From Larkinella insperata (GTDB lineage: Bacteria; Bacteroidota; Bacteroidia; Cytophagales; Spirosomataceae), in assembly GCF_026248825.1 (NCBI RefSeq), contig NZ_CP110973.1, positions 5,663,501 to 5,727,500 of the forward strand: 64,000 nt of DNA, given 5' to 3'. A model generated the notes under the pieces. The model was given only the letters and a program-made list of their open reading frames with translations, searched no databases and was not told the DNA's origin. Below are positions 20,101 to 26,189 of this stretch, in pieces (position 1 is the stretch's first letter; each line of letters starts with the position of its first letter). Made by a program: the position numbers and the translations under genes.

Positions 20101-20534
20101 CCGTCGTCGTTGTGGTTGGGGATGGTGTTGATGAGGCTGATGGTCTCCTGGCTGGCGATGGCGTAGTCGTTGGGGCCGTTTTTGACGATGGTCAGGACCT
20201 TGATCAGGCCGTTCTGCTGGGCCACGTAGAGTCTGCCGTCGGGTCCAAACTGCAGGGAGGTGGGGTTTTTCAGGCCGGCGGTGATGTCGAGTCGCCCGTT
20301 GCGGTCGCCCTTCAAGAGGCTGGACTTGAAGTTAAAGCCCGCATTTTTGACCTGCTCTTTGGAGGGCTTGGCCTTGACCAACTTCTTGGTAAGTTTGTAG
20401 AGGCCCTGAAATAAATTTTTATCCGGGCCTTTTTTTTGACTCCAGGCCTCCGTTGAACTTAAAATGGTACTGATCAGGAGTCCCAGGCAAATCTGTCGGA
20501 TCACCACTTGAATCTGCGTAAACGTATGCTTCAT
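14145..20534 (-). CDS. 2129-residue multidomain T9SS-secreted protein (propeller, TSP3, malectin, Ig-like, Kelch)
   Basis: The ATG at 20534 (MKHTFTQIQ) is preferred because a signal peptide follows at once; an upstream in-frame start at 20609 exists. Domains in order, with approximate residues: glucose/sorbosone-dehydrogenase-like propeller 55-560 (LQFGPDGRLYVAQQNGLIKV); thrombospondin type 3 Ca-binding repeats 580-645 (DDDGDGYSNADEID); a LamG-like part 650-880; Ig-like He_PIG 885-985; malectin 990-1150; cadherin-like 1155-1260; He_PIG 1260-1335; malectin 1338-1500; an Ig-like part to 1590; Kelch propeller 1590-1880; a choice-of-anchor-D-like region; and a T9SS type A sorting domain from about 2051 (FPNPFTDSFTVRV to HYQLVRVR). 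It is probably a cell-surface carbohydrate-binding protein. Two internal units are nearly identical in DNA. Confidence 0.9.
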   Translation of the reverse strand: MKHTFTQIQVVIRQICLGLLISTILSSTEAWSQKKGPDKNLFQGLYKLTKKLVKAKPSKEQVKNAGFNFKSSLLKGDRNGRLDITAGLKNPTSLQFGPDGRLYVAQQNGLIKVLTIVKNGPNDYAIASQETISLINTIPNHNDDGSLAPAVTTRQVTGLLVSGTASSPILYVSSSDSRIGGPEGDLNLDTNSGIVSKLTKTTTGWVKVDLVRGLPRSEENHATNGLQLDGTRLYLVVGGHTNAGSPSTNFAYTPEYALAACVLSIDLAVIEALPTRGSGNTAYKYDLPTLDDPDRPGNPDANDPFGGNDGLNQAKIVPGGPVQVFASGFRNAYDLVITRSRKMYVTDNGANPGWGGHPASEGVGTATNNYVAGEPGSTGPGPNDPKVNNLDNFHYVGDLRSYVSGSYYGGHPHPIRANPAGAGLYTHNGTSGVWRTSTSGANPLPSDWPPVPLSMAHPIEGDFQNPGETNSALLTFVASTNGITEYTASGFNNGLKGNLLVASFDGTIQKITLNEAGTDVTNSRGAKKKNLDLPFASNFGSQPLDITAQGDNDIFPGTVWVVCYLQNQIYVFEPEGGGGNCSAAYSTAFDDDGDGYSNADEIDNGSNPCSISSRPSDADGDKLSDLNDPDDDNDGLNDDVDYFALDASNGTNTNLPIDYELFNNDPGTGLFGLGFTGLMLPNQTGINYLDLFDEDNLIAGGAVGAFSVVNTTPGDAHQALNNQENGFQFGINTDKNTGPFTVQTRLLGPFFNNQTPKYWQALGQYIGIGDQDNYLKIVMGADGGTGGIEVLYENNGVENSTRYSLPGGLPGSTMDLYLSVNPATGMVQPKYAKDGGTITNLGLPIQVGGKLLEAIQGPPALAVGLISTSLASTPFTATWDRIRVTKDNAGNTAPALSAITNQTAIIGQALTLTAQASDSDVPAQTLTYSVSGPAGTSINASTGAFSWTPTTTGTFSLTIKATDSGSPALSAQRVFSVLVNPAASAGIRVNAGGPAYSASGNRPFGADAHFTGGSTSNAGNVPIDNTVDDALYQTERYGNFSYNVPVSNGYYNVILHFAETFGKVIDGTASRKFHVDVEGVRRLTEYDIAQKAGGTLKAVQETLGVNVTDGTLTVVFSAGSAQNPKVNAIEVVAATAPPNQSPVVASALPDQNATLGRDFSFTFSATAFSDPNGDPLTYTATLGDNSALPAWLSFNASTRTFSGKPTSAGNLTVKVTARDGQGGSVSDSFVINTSAPANTAPVLAAIGNKTANIGQALTLTAQASDSDAPAQTLTYSVSGPAGASINASTGAFSWTPTTTGTFSLTIKATDSGSPALSAQRVFSVLVNPAITPGVRINAGGPAFQMADGRPFGADANFTGGGTSNAGNVPIDNTVDDALYQTERYGNFSYNVPVSNGYYNVILHFAETFGKVIDGTASRKFHVDVEGVRRLTEYDIAQKAGGTLKAVQETLGVNVTDGTLTVVFSAGSAQNPKVNAIEVVAATAPPNRAPVQTKRLPDQRATEWSTFSYVIDENTFRDPNEDPLTYTATLWDNSALPAWLSFDGATRRFRGMPPSNSPLSLIIRVTASDGRGGSVSDRFLMLITRATGTGSWRAVTPRTGKPTARLENGYVQAGDRFYLIGGRGIKPVQVYDPVARSWTNAAAPPIDMHHFQAVTLEGLVYVAGALTGTYPAEPSVPRIYIYDPKGNKWLEGPEIPSARRRGSAALAVYDNKLYLVGGNTKGHNNGYVAWFDEYNPATNTWRTLPDAPHSRDHFQAVIMGDKLYAAGGRRTSANTGQTFMLTVPEVDVYDFKSGQWTTLSEPIPTPRAGAAAVVLNNELVVIGGESPQPAAHQETEVLNPATGMWRRLANLQQSRHASQAISNNGTLYVVAGSGAQGGTPALSSQEVYARTSPTNPTGRPLTQSQLNAPASVTVGQVTTKTTKGAGVTVTNTSGNQAILLSNISLAGSTEFSFQAPFALPFVIPVGKSVTIPINFTPSSVGSKTATLTVLHSGQGGTASVALNGQGVGNTVSAVAEPSNEARTTAGEPLVELVKTAEGRLSTQNQPDTEPIRVVYFPNPFTDSFTVRVVGKPAGPVSLALYDLSGRRVWQGTDGAAEQVIRLSEELGDGVYSLEVRMGQFVKHYQLVRVR
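16087..16807 (-). repeat. Intragenic repeat unit A (malectin plus Ig-like)
   Basis: This stretch repeats at 17128-17848 with an offset of exactly 1041 bp (347 codons, in frame). Two blocks are identical by eye: 16087-16451 (365 bp) matches 17128-17492, and 16549-16687 (139 bp) matches 17590-17728. Differences cluster between these blocks and at the ends. Confidence 0.9.
17128..17848 (-). repeat. Intragenic repeat unit B (malectin plus Ig-like)
   Basis: Partner of the unit at 16087-16807. Identity includes synonymous positions, which points to a recent duplication or to gene conversion inside the gene. Confidence 0.9.
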
Positions 20535-20967
20535 ACTCGTGTTATAGATGGGATAGGGAAATGAATACCGAAATGCGGGCAATAGAATTTTGTGCTGCAC
20601 AAACAGCATAAAATCAGATTCATAAGGCTCTTACGTTCGAGAGCTTGGTATTCGCGGAAAACCTTTGAGGTAATCGGGTTTACAACGCGCTCTTGCTGAC
20701 TGGTTTACGGGCTTACAGGCTTATGAGCCAGTTAATTAGGAGGTAACAAGAGATTATTTGCGGTGAAAAGATCGGGAAGGGATTTTAATTTGCCAAAAAA
20801 TGAAAGGTTATTTTATGGATAGGGCCGTTCGGTTACTTCTTGTAAACATGAAAAAAGCAGAACCAACGAGTGGTTCTGCTTTCTGTTAAGTTAGCTTATT
20901 GCGGCTGTAGAATTAGCCAAATTATCGCATTTAATCGGGTTTTCTCCGGAGCATTGCAGGCCTAAGA
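20535..20967. other. Gene-free intergenic region, 433 bp
   Basis: No credible coding frame is seen. It holds the terminator of the upstream LRR gene (20851-20884) and presumably the promoter of the 2129-residue gene; no perfect TAnnTTTG box was found. The sequence is AT-richer than the flanking genes. Confidence 0.6.
20851..20884 (-). terminator. Rho-independent terminator after the LRR gene
   Basis: On the minus strand AGCAGAACCA pairs with TGGTTCTGCT around a 5-nt loop and runs into six T residues. It lies 84 bp past the stop of the 20968 gene. Confidence 0.85.
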
Positions 20968-23181
20968 TCAGGGAACCTTGATCAATTTATACCATTTGGA
21001 TTTTGGTCCCTCGCCAACCTGAAGCATGTACATGCCGGCACTCCATTTTTGATCCACTTCAATCCGCTGCTCCGACGGGCTGTCGGCCCGCTGGTAAACC
21101 AGTCGTCCACTGAGGTCATATACGCGCACTGCTTGCGGTTTCGTTCCCTGCATCTTCAGCGTAAATGATTCCTGGAACGGGTTGGGATAATAGAGCACCC
21201 GAGATTCGACCAATTCAGCGTTTGTTTCCGTTCCCCGTCTGGCCAACGGGGCCGGGTCTACAACGGTGAAGGTCAGCATAATAGGCTTTCCTGGCGTACC
21301 CGAACCGCTCGTTCCGGTGTACGGAGTTGCTTTTAGCTGGTAGGTACCAGCCGCCGGTACCCAGCTCCGGTAGGTGCTGCCGGTATTGCCAGCCAAGGTA
21401 AAAGGTGCTTTGGATTCGATGTGGGAATAAATTTGCTGACCACTCAGCTCCAGCGCCATCGACCCACCCGTAGCCGGACCGGTATTGACCATAATGTTCA
21501 GATTACGCGTTGGCAAACTGGTTAAATCCACCACATCGCCCTCCCGTAATTCTCCCAGGGGCAGGCCAGTTTCGCAATTGATCCACTGGAACCCCAAAAC
21601 CGTTGGCATCTCAACGACGGTGAAGTTAATGGAGAGCGGGGCACCCGCCGTGGCAACTCCCGACAGACTGGTGTACGGGGTAGCCGTCAGGTTATAGCTG
21701 CCCAACGACGGCGTCCAGCTCTTGTAAACCCCTTCGATATCCTTAAACAACGAGTACGGAGCTTCGCGCTCGATTTGCGTGCGATTTTGCCGGCCAGTCA
21801 GGGCGAACACAATTGAGTCGACGGCAACCGGGCTGGTTAACGCCTGAACATTGAGATTACGAGTTAGAAGGGTGGATAGATTCACTTCCGCCCCGTCGAT
21901 GAGTTGCTGAATGGGCTGGCCCGTTTCGGCGTTCATCAACCAGAAACTAACCGTATTGGACTGGGGATCACACCGGCCAACGCCCGTGCTGCAGAAAGCT
22001 CCAAAATTCCCTCCGCCGATCAGATCCGGATTGCCACCCAGCATCACCAGAATAGACCGCCCACAAAATTTACCCAGGGTCGCGGGCAGGCAACCACTCA
22101 GTAGATTGTTTTGTAGTTCGCAACTCCGCAGATTAGGCAAATCCCCCAGACTTGCCGGAATTGAACCGGTGAACTGGTTGTTGGAAAAATCCAAAAATTC
22201 CAGCGTTGGCAGGGTCAGGAACTTGTCGGGAATGGTCCCGCTCAACTGGTTATTGTTCAGGTTAAAGGTTTGCAGCTTACTCAACTCCATCAGCATGTCC
22301 GGAACCGAACCGCTCAACTGGTTATAAGCTAAGTGAAGGTATTCCAGATTGACCAGCGTTGCCAGACTCGCGGGGATGCTTCCGCTCAGTTGGTTATAAA
22401 ACAAAGCCAAGCGTTTCAGGCTACGCAGGCCCGACAGGTTGTCGGGGATCGGACCACTCAATTGATTTTCGCTCAAGTCCAGCCCCTGCAATTTGCCCAG
22501 CGTCGACAAACTTGCCGGAATCGAACCACTCAACCGGTTACTACCCAGATACAGGTTTACCAAGTTGGTTAATGCCGACAGGCTATCGGGAATTGATCCA
22601 CTCAGCTGGTTGTGACTTAAATAAATAAACTCCAGTTGGGTTAGGCTGAAGAGTTTAGCCGGGATTAAGCCGCTCAATTGGTTATAAATTAAAACCAATC
22701 GTTTCAGGCTGGTCAGCGCGGAAAAGCTGTCCGGAATCGAACCGTTTAACTGGTTGTCACTCAAATCCAGCACCTGTAAATTGGTCAGCGCCGACAGACT
22801 GGCCGGAAGCGGACCAGCCAGCTGATTGCTGGGCAATTGAAGCTGAGTGACCTGTCCGGCTTCGTTGCAGGTAACCCCGTACCAGCCGCAGGGCGATTCT
22901 CCGGTGAGCCAGTTGTCTTTCTGAACCCAGCCGATTCCGTTGGTACTGTTATAGAGATCCGCTAAAGCCAAGTATTCGTCGTTGGGCGCTGTTTTTGTCG
23001 TAGCTAATAAGTCTTTATTTAATTTTGAGTGAGTAACAGTTTTTCCATATTCTTTCAAAAAAGTTGTACCCCTGGTGGTACCGGCATAAGTTTGAACAGA
23101 GAACTGTGGGAAAAGTAGTCCCAGAGCTAAGCAAAGGCATGCGCTTAAGTGAATACTGTTGTAGCGCAGAAAGTAGAGCAT
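20968..23181 (-). CDS. Leucine-rich repeat protein with T9SS sorting domain
   Basis: A 737-residue protein. The N-terminus has a long hydrophobic signal (LSACLCLALGLLFPQFS). An LRRNT-like region follows (DNWLTGESPCGWYGVTCNEA), as in plant-type LRR proteins, and then about twelve 24-residue repeats of the form LxxLxLSxNQLSGSIPxxL from residue 90 to about 390. Two beta-sandwich segments come next, each ending in a TATPYT-like stretch, then a T9SS type A sorting domain (YYPNPFQESFTLKM to WYKLIKVP). It is likely a surface or secreted adhesion or binding protein. Single gene with its own terminator. Confidence 0.9.
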   Translation of the reverse strand: MLYFLRYNSIHLSACLCLALGLLFPQFSVQTYAGTTRGTTFLKEYGKTVTHSKLNKDLLATTKTAPNDEYLALADLYNSTNGIGWVQKDNWLTGESPCGWYGVTCNEAGQVTQLQLPSNQLAGPLPASLSALTNLQVLDLSDNQLNGSIPDSFSALTSLKRLVLIYNQLSGLIPAKLFSLTQLEFIYLSHNQLSGSIPDSLSALTNLVNLYLGSNRLSGSIPASLSTLGKLQGLDLSENQLSGPIPDNLSGLRSLKRLALFYNQLSGSIPASLATLVNLEYLHLAYNQLSGSVPDMLMELSKLQTFNLNNNQLSGTIPDKFLTLPTLEFLDFSNNQFTGSIPASLGDLPNLRSCELQNNLLSGCLPATLGKFCGRSILVMLGGNPDLIGGGNFGAFCSTGVGRCDPQSNTVSFWLMNAETGQPIQQLIDGAEVNLSTLLTRNLNVQALTSPVAVDSIVFALTGRQNRTQIEREAPYSLFKDIEGVYKSWTPSLGSYNLTATPYTSLSGVATAGAPLSINFTVVEMPTVLGFQWINCETGLPLGELREGDVVDLTSLPTRNLNIMVNTGPATGGSMALELSGQQIYSHIESKAPFTLAGNTGSTYRSWVPAAGTYQLKATPYTGTSGSGTPGKPIMLTFTVVDPAPLARRGTETNAELVESRVLYYPNPFQESFTLKMQGTKPQAVRVYDLSGRLVYQRADSPSEQRIEVDQKWSAGMYMLQVGEGPKSKWYKLIKVP

Positions 23182-23387
23182 TAGTAATGAAAAGGTTAGT
23201 GTTGAAAACAGATTATCCTATCGGCACCGCAGTGGTGTTTCCACCGGTGGCCAGTCATAAATTATTCACCATACGCACAAGTTATTTACGGGCTAACTTC
23301 TACTGTCATTAAGGTGGGCATATTGTGATAGCAGAACGTTGAGGAGCGTTAGCGGCTCTAATGTGCATATTTTGTGGAATCGCAGTC

Positions 23388-23411
23388 AAGGGGAAATATC
23401 CCCTTTTTTTC
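23388..23411 (+). terminator. Orphan terminator-like hairpin
   Basis: AAGGGGA (23388-23394), loop AATA, TCCCCTT (23399-23405), then a T run. It is oriented as a plus-strand terminator, but no plus-strand gene lies upstream of it within the gap. Confidence 0.5.
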
Positions 23412-23521
23412 GAAACTTTACCATGAATGAGCCAGCGGACCCGGATACTTAAAAAATTCTTCGTGAAAGGACACGAATTGCGCAGAAATTTCTTCCCGGC
23501 AAGTTAAAATCATTTTGGTTT

Positions 23522-23529
23522 TATCTTTG
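23522..23529 (+). promoter_or_regulatory. -7 box, possible LacI-gene promoter
   Basis: TATCTTTG matches TAnnTTTG exactly. No TTG is found at the usual -33 position. If used, the leader to the ATG at 23815 is about 280 nt. Confidence 0.35.
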
Positions 23530-23814
23530 AAGATTGTGTGATTATAAACCTGCGTGATTTAAAAAAATCCGCAGAATCGCACCCGGATTCCGGCTCCCGG
23601 TTCTATCGTTTGCCTGGTTGCAGCGGTTGCCCGAACCCGGCGGTACACTTTTCATTACTAATAACCAGACAGCATCAGCCACGGCACAAGCACCCTGGTG
23701 ACTTCGGGCCGCTTTCCATCATACAGGGTAAAAAGTACTCCGAATTATCTTCATGGATCACAGCGACCAGAGGAGCACCGGGACTTAACTTGCATTCAGA
23801 TTACGCATTATACT

Positions 23815-24873
23815 ATGAAGAAAAAGGAACTGCAGGGGGTGAAAGAGATTGCCCGCCGGGCCAATGTGGCCATTGCAACGGTTGACCGGGTGATTCACAA
23901 CCGCCCCGGCGTTTCGGAGAAAACCCGGGAAAAGATCAACAAAATTATTGCGGAGCTCAACTACCAGCCCAATCTGCTGGCGAGTCGGCTGGCTTCGGGC
24001 AAGATCATTACCCTGGGCGTATTGATTCCCTCCGTTACCGAAGAAACCGATTTCTGGGAGGCTCCCCTGCGAGGCATCCAACGGGCCGAAAACGAGATTC
24101 GGCAGTACGGCATTAAAGTCGAGCTTTTCTTTTTTGACCTGCGCGACCCCGGTTCGTTCGTTGCTCAGGCCAACCGCCTGCTGGAGGCTTCCGTAGATGG
24201 GATTGTACTGGCACCGGCTTTTATCGACGAAGCCCGTAAGTTTGCCACCGCCTGCCAGCAGGCCAGAAAGCCTTGCATTTTTATTGACTCCAACCTGCCC
24301 GACCAGCCCAGTCTGTCGTACATCGGCCCTCCCCTGTTTCAAAGCGGCTATCTGGCGGCCAAACTGTGCACGTATGTACTCAGGGATCACAGCAAATTGC
24401 TGGTCGTCAACATTGCTACGGCCATGGACAGCTACACCTACAAAGAGATTGAGGAAGGCTTCCGGACCTACTTTACCGATCATCGTCAGCACTACCCGAT
24501 CATCCGGGCGGATATTCACCAGACGGACTTTTCATCGGTAGCCCGGCAGCTTCAGGAACAGTTCGACGCCAACCCGTCCATTGATGCCGTCTTTGTCAGC
24601 AACTCGCGGGCCTTCTCGGTCGCCCGGTTTCTGGAAAGTGCCGGCCTGCCCCGCAAGCCGCTGTTAATCGGCTACGATTTTGTCAGCGAAAACACGCGTT
24701 ACCTGGCCAGTGGGTTGATCGACTTTCTCATTTGCCACCAGCCGGAAGACCAAGGTTACCGCAGCATCATGACGCTGTATCAATTTCTGGTTTTTTCAAC
24801 GCCGGTTGCGAAAGATTACTACATGCCCATCGACATCGTTACCCGCGAGAACCAGACTTTTTACCGCAATTAA
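23815..24873 (+). CDS. LacI-family transcriptional regulator
   Basis: A 352-residue protein from the ATG at 23815; the frame is open upstream, but that part lacks any family feature. The helix-turn-helix lies at about residues 6-28 (VKEIARRANVAIATVDRVIH) with the hinge motif NRPGVSEKTREKI, and NYQPNLLASRLASGK leads into a periplasmic-binding-protein-like effector domain (LGVLIPSVTEETDFW to the end). It probably senses a sugar or derivative. It heads the catabolic locus, and three palindromes with the central CG typical of LacI-family operators stand before downstream transcription units. It is thus the likely local repressor; the effector is unknown. Confidence 0.93.
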   Translation: MKKKELQGVKEIARRANVAIATVDRVIHNRPGVSEKTREKINKIIAELNYQPNLLASRLASGKIITLGVLIPSVTEETDFWEAPLRGIQRAENEIRQYGIKVELFFFDLRDPGSFVAQANRLLEASVDGIVLAPAFIDEARKFATACQQARKPCIFIDSNLPDQPSLSYIGPPLFQSGYLAAKLCTYVLRDHSKLLVVNIATAMDSYTYKEIEEGFRTYFTDHRQHYPIIRADIHQTDFSSVARQLQEQFDANPSIDAVFVSNSRAFSVARFLESAGLPRKPLLIGYDFVSENTRYLASGLIDFLICHQPEDQGYRSIMTLYQFLVFSTPVAKDYYMPIDIVTRENQTFYRN

Positions 24874-24960
24874 AGCGCTGTAGCCGCTGAAATTGTACCA
24901 TATAATCTATTTCAGGAAGGAGAAACCGCAAAATTTTATACAACTTTTAGGCCCGTAAGC

Positions 24961-24989
24961 TTGACTTTTAAAAAAAGTTAGTACATTTA
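24961..24989 (+). promoter_or_regulatory. Candidate promoter abutting operator 1
   Basis: TTG at 24961-24963 and TACATTTA at 24982-24989 (one mismatch to TAnnTTTG), separated by 18 nt. The operator palindrome begins at the very next base, where a bound repressor would cover the transcription start. Confidence 0.5.
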
Positions 24990-25003
24990 CGGGTACGTAC
25001 CCG
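24990..25003. promoter_or_regulatory. Operator 1: CGGGTACGTACCCG palindrome
   Basis: A perfect 14-bp palindrome with central CG, lying directly after a -7-like box and 35 bp before the ATG of the 25039 gene. It shares the core GGGTACGTACCC with operator 2 and, with one change, with operator 3. Predicted binding site of the LacI protein encoded just upstream. Confidence 0.7.
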
Positions 25004-25038
25004 AAACCTACTTTTAACCTGCTCTTTTTAGGGGCCAA

Positions 25039-26067
25039 ATGACTGTTCCGATGACTAACCTGAATAATGACCGTAGAAGTTTTCTAAAAAAGGCAGCTCT
25101 GGGAAGCCTGGCCCTGAGCGTCCCGGAGCCTGCCTGGTCATGGTCCTCTGCTTCAACCGTTGCTGCCGGCAAACGCGTAGGCATCATTGGGCTGGATACC
25201 TCCCACAGCACGGCTTTTACCAAAGTGCTTAATGCCGCCGATGCTAGTGCCGAATACGCCGGTTACAAAGTGGTGGCGGCTTATCCCTACGGCAGCAAAG
25301 ACATTGAAAGCAGCACCAAGCGCATTCCCGGCTACATCGAGGAAGTTAAAAAGCAGAATGTCGAAATTGTTGACTCCATCGCCGATCTGCTCAAGAAAGT
25401 CGACGTGGTGTTGCTGGAAACCAACGACGGGCGTCTGCACCGCGAACAGGCCGCTCAGGTCATGAAAGCGGGCAAACGCGTGTTTATCGACAAGCCCATT
25501 GCGGCTTCGCTGGCCGATGTGGTCGGTATTTTTGCCGATTCGAAGAAGTATAAAATCCCCACGTTTTCGGCTTCATCGCTGCGTTACATCAAAGGCGTTG
25601 AAGGGCTCGACAAAAGCCAGGTGGTGGGTGCGGACACCTTTAGCCCCGCCGTGCTGGAAAAGACCCACCCGGACCTGTTCTGGTACGGTATCCACGGCGT
25701 TGAAGCCCTCTTTGCCGTAATGGGAACCGGCTGCCAGCAGGTAGTACGGGTTACCAACAAGGATACGGACATCGTAGTGGGCACCTGGGCCGACGGACGC
25801 GTGGGAACCTTCCGGGGAACCCGGTCGGGCAAACACGATTACGGCGGAACGGTTTTTACCCAAACCGGTAACGTTCGGCTGGGCCCCTACGCGGGCTACG
25901 AACCGCTGCTGAGAGAAATTATCAAGTATTTTGAAACCGGAAACGTGCCGGTTACTCCCGAAGAAACAATCGAGATTTTTGCCTTTATGGAAGCCGCCGA
26001 TGAGAGCAAACGGCGGAACGGTGCCCCCGTGAGTCTGGAAAGCGTCCTGAAAAACACCAAACAATAA
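25039..26067 (+). CDS. Tat-type exported Gfo/Idh/MocA-family oxidoreductase
   Basis: A 342-residue protein. The ATG at 25039 has an AGGGG stretch just upstream; a second ATG at 25051 is possible. A twin-arginine leader (DRRSFLKKAALGSLALS) suggests export with bound cofactor. The Rossmann region is RVGIIGLDTSHSTAF, an unusual version of GxGxxG, and the family EKP signature appears as DKPIAA. The C-terminal domain contains DLFWYGIHGVEALFAVMG. It is the first gene behind operator 1 and is followed by operator 2 and susC. The substrate is probably the imported or surface-held saccharide; whether it acts by redox or by a redox-assisted lyase or hydrolase chemistry is open. Confidence 0.87.
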   Translation: MTVPMTNLNNDRRSFLKKAALGSLALSVPEPAWSWSSASTVAAGKRVGIIGLDTSHSTAFTKVLNAADASAEYAGYKVVAAYPYGSKDIESSTKRIPGYIEEVKKQNVEIVDSIADLLKKVDVVLLETNDGRLHREQAAQVMKAGKRVFIDKPIAASLADVVGIFADSKKYKIPTFSASSLRYIKGVEGLDKSQVVGADTFSPAVLEKTHPDLFWYGIHGVEALFAVMGTGCQQVVRVTNKDTDIVVGTWADGRVGTFRGTRSGKHDYGGTVFTQTGNVRLGPYAGYEPLLREIIKYFETGNVPVTPEETIEIFAFMEAADESKRRNGAPVSLESVLKNTKQ

Positions 26068-26103
26068 GCTTACCTTTTCGAGTAGCCCGAATTGTCTTGC
26101 CCA

Positions 26104-26127
26104 GCATCCGGGTACGTACCCGGATGC
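26104..26127. promoter_or_regulatory. Operator 2: 24-bp perfect palindrome before susC
   Basis: The centre is CCGGGTACGTACCCGG, extended by GCAT and ATGC to 24 perfectly symmetric bases. It lies 37 bp after the oxidoreductase stop and 62 bp before the susC ATG. It could also fold as a hairpin in RNA, but no T run follows, so an operator is favoured over a terminator. Confidence 0.75.
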
Positions 26128-26189
26128 ATTTCATCCCCTGAATTGCCAGTACGCGTTTTTCTCATTTTCATTCTTTACGAACCATCATC

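Larger units (their letters stand above)
23182..23814. other. Gene-free intergenic region, 633 bp, between divergent genes
   Basis: It separates the LRR gene (minus) from the LacI gene (plus). No credible coding frame was found; short frames here lack domains and overlap the regulator out of frame. It contains an orphan terminator-like hairpin at 23388-23411 and a perfect -7 box at 23522-23529 that would give the LacI transcript a leader of roughly 280 nt. Confidence 0.55.

Noticed and set aside
19164..20414. A 416-codon frame opposite the 2129-residue T9SS gene
   Set aside because: Gly/Val/Arg/His-rich composition typical of an antisense shadow; the minus-strand frame encodes the clear propeller domain.
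22080..22900. Tandem 72-bp-like periodic DNA that could be read as a repeat array
   Set aside because: The period comes from 24-residue leucine-rich repeats in the coding sequence; there are no identical repeats with unique spacers as a CRISPR array needs.
23538..23885. A 115-codon frame upstream of and overlapping the LacI gene
   Set aside because: Out of frame with the regulator, no domain, and residues look random; the regulator's HTH begins at 23815 in another frame.
26104..26127. 24-bp palindrome read as a terminator of the 25039 gene
   Set aside because: No T run follows on either strand and the core recurs at two other promoter regions, so an operator is the better reading.
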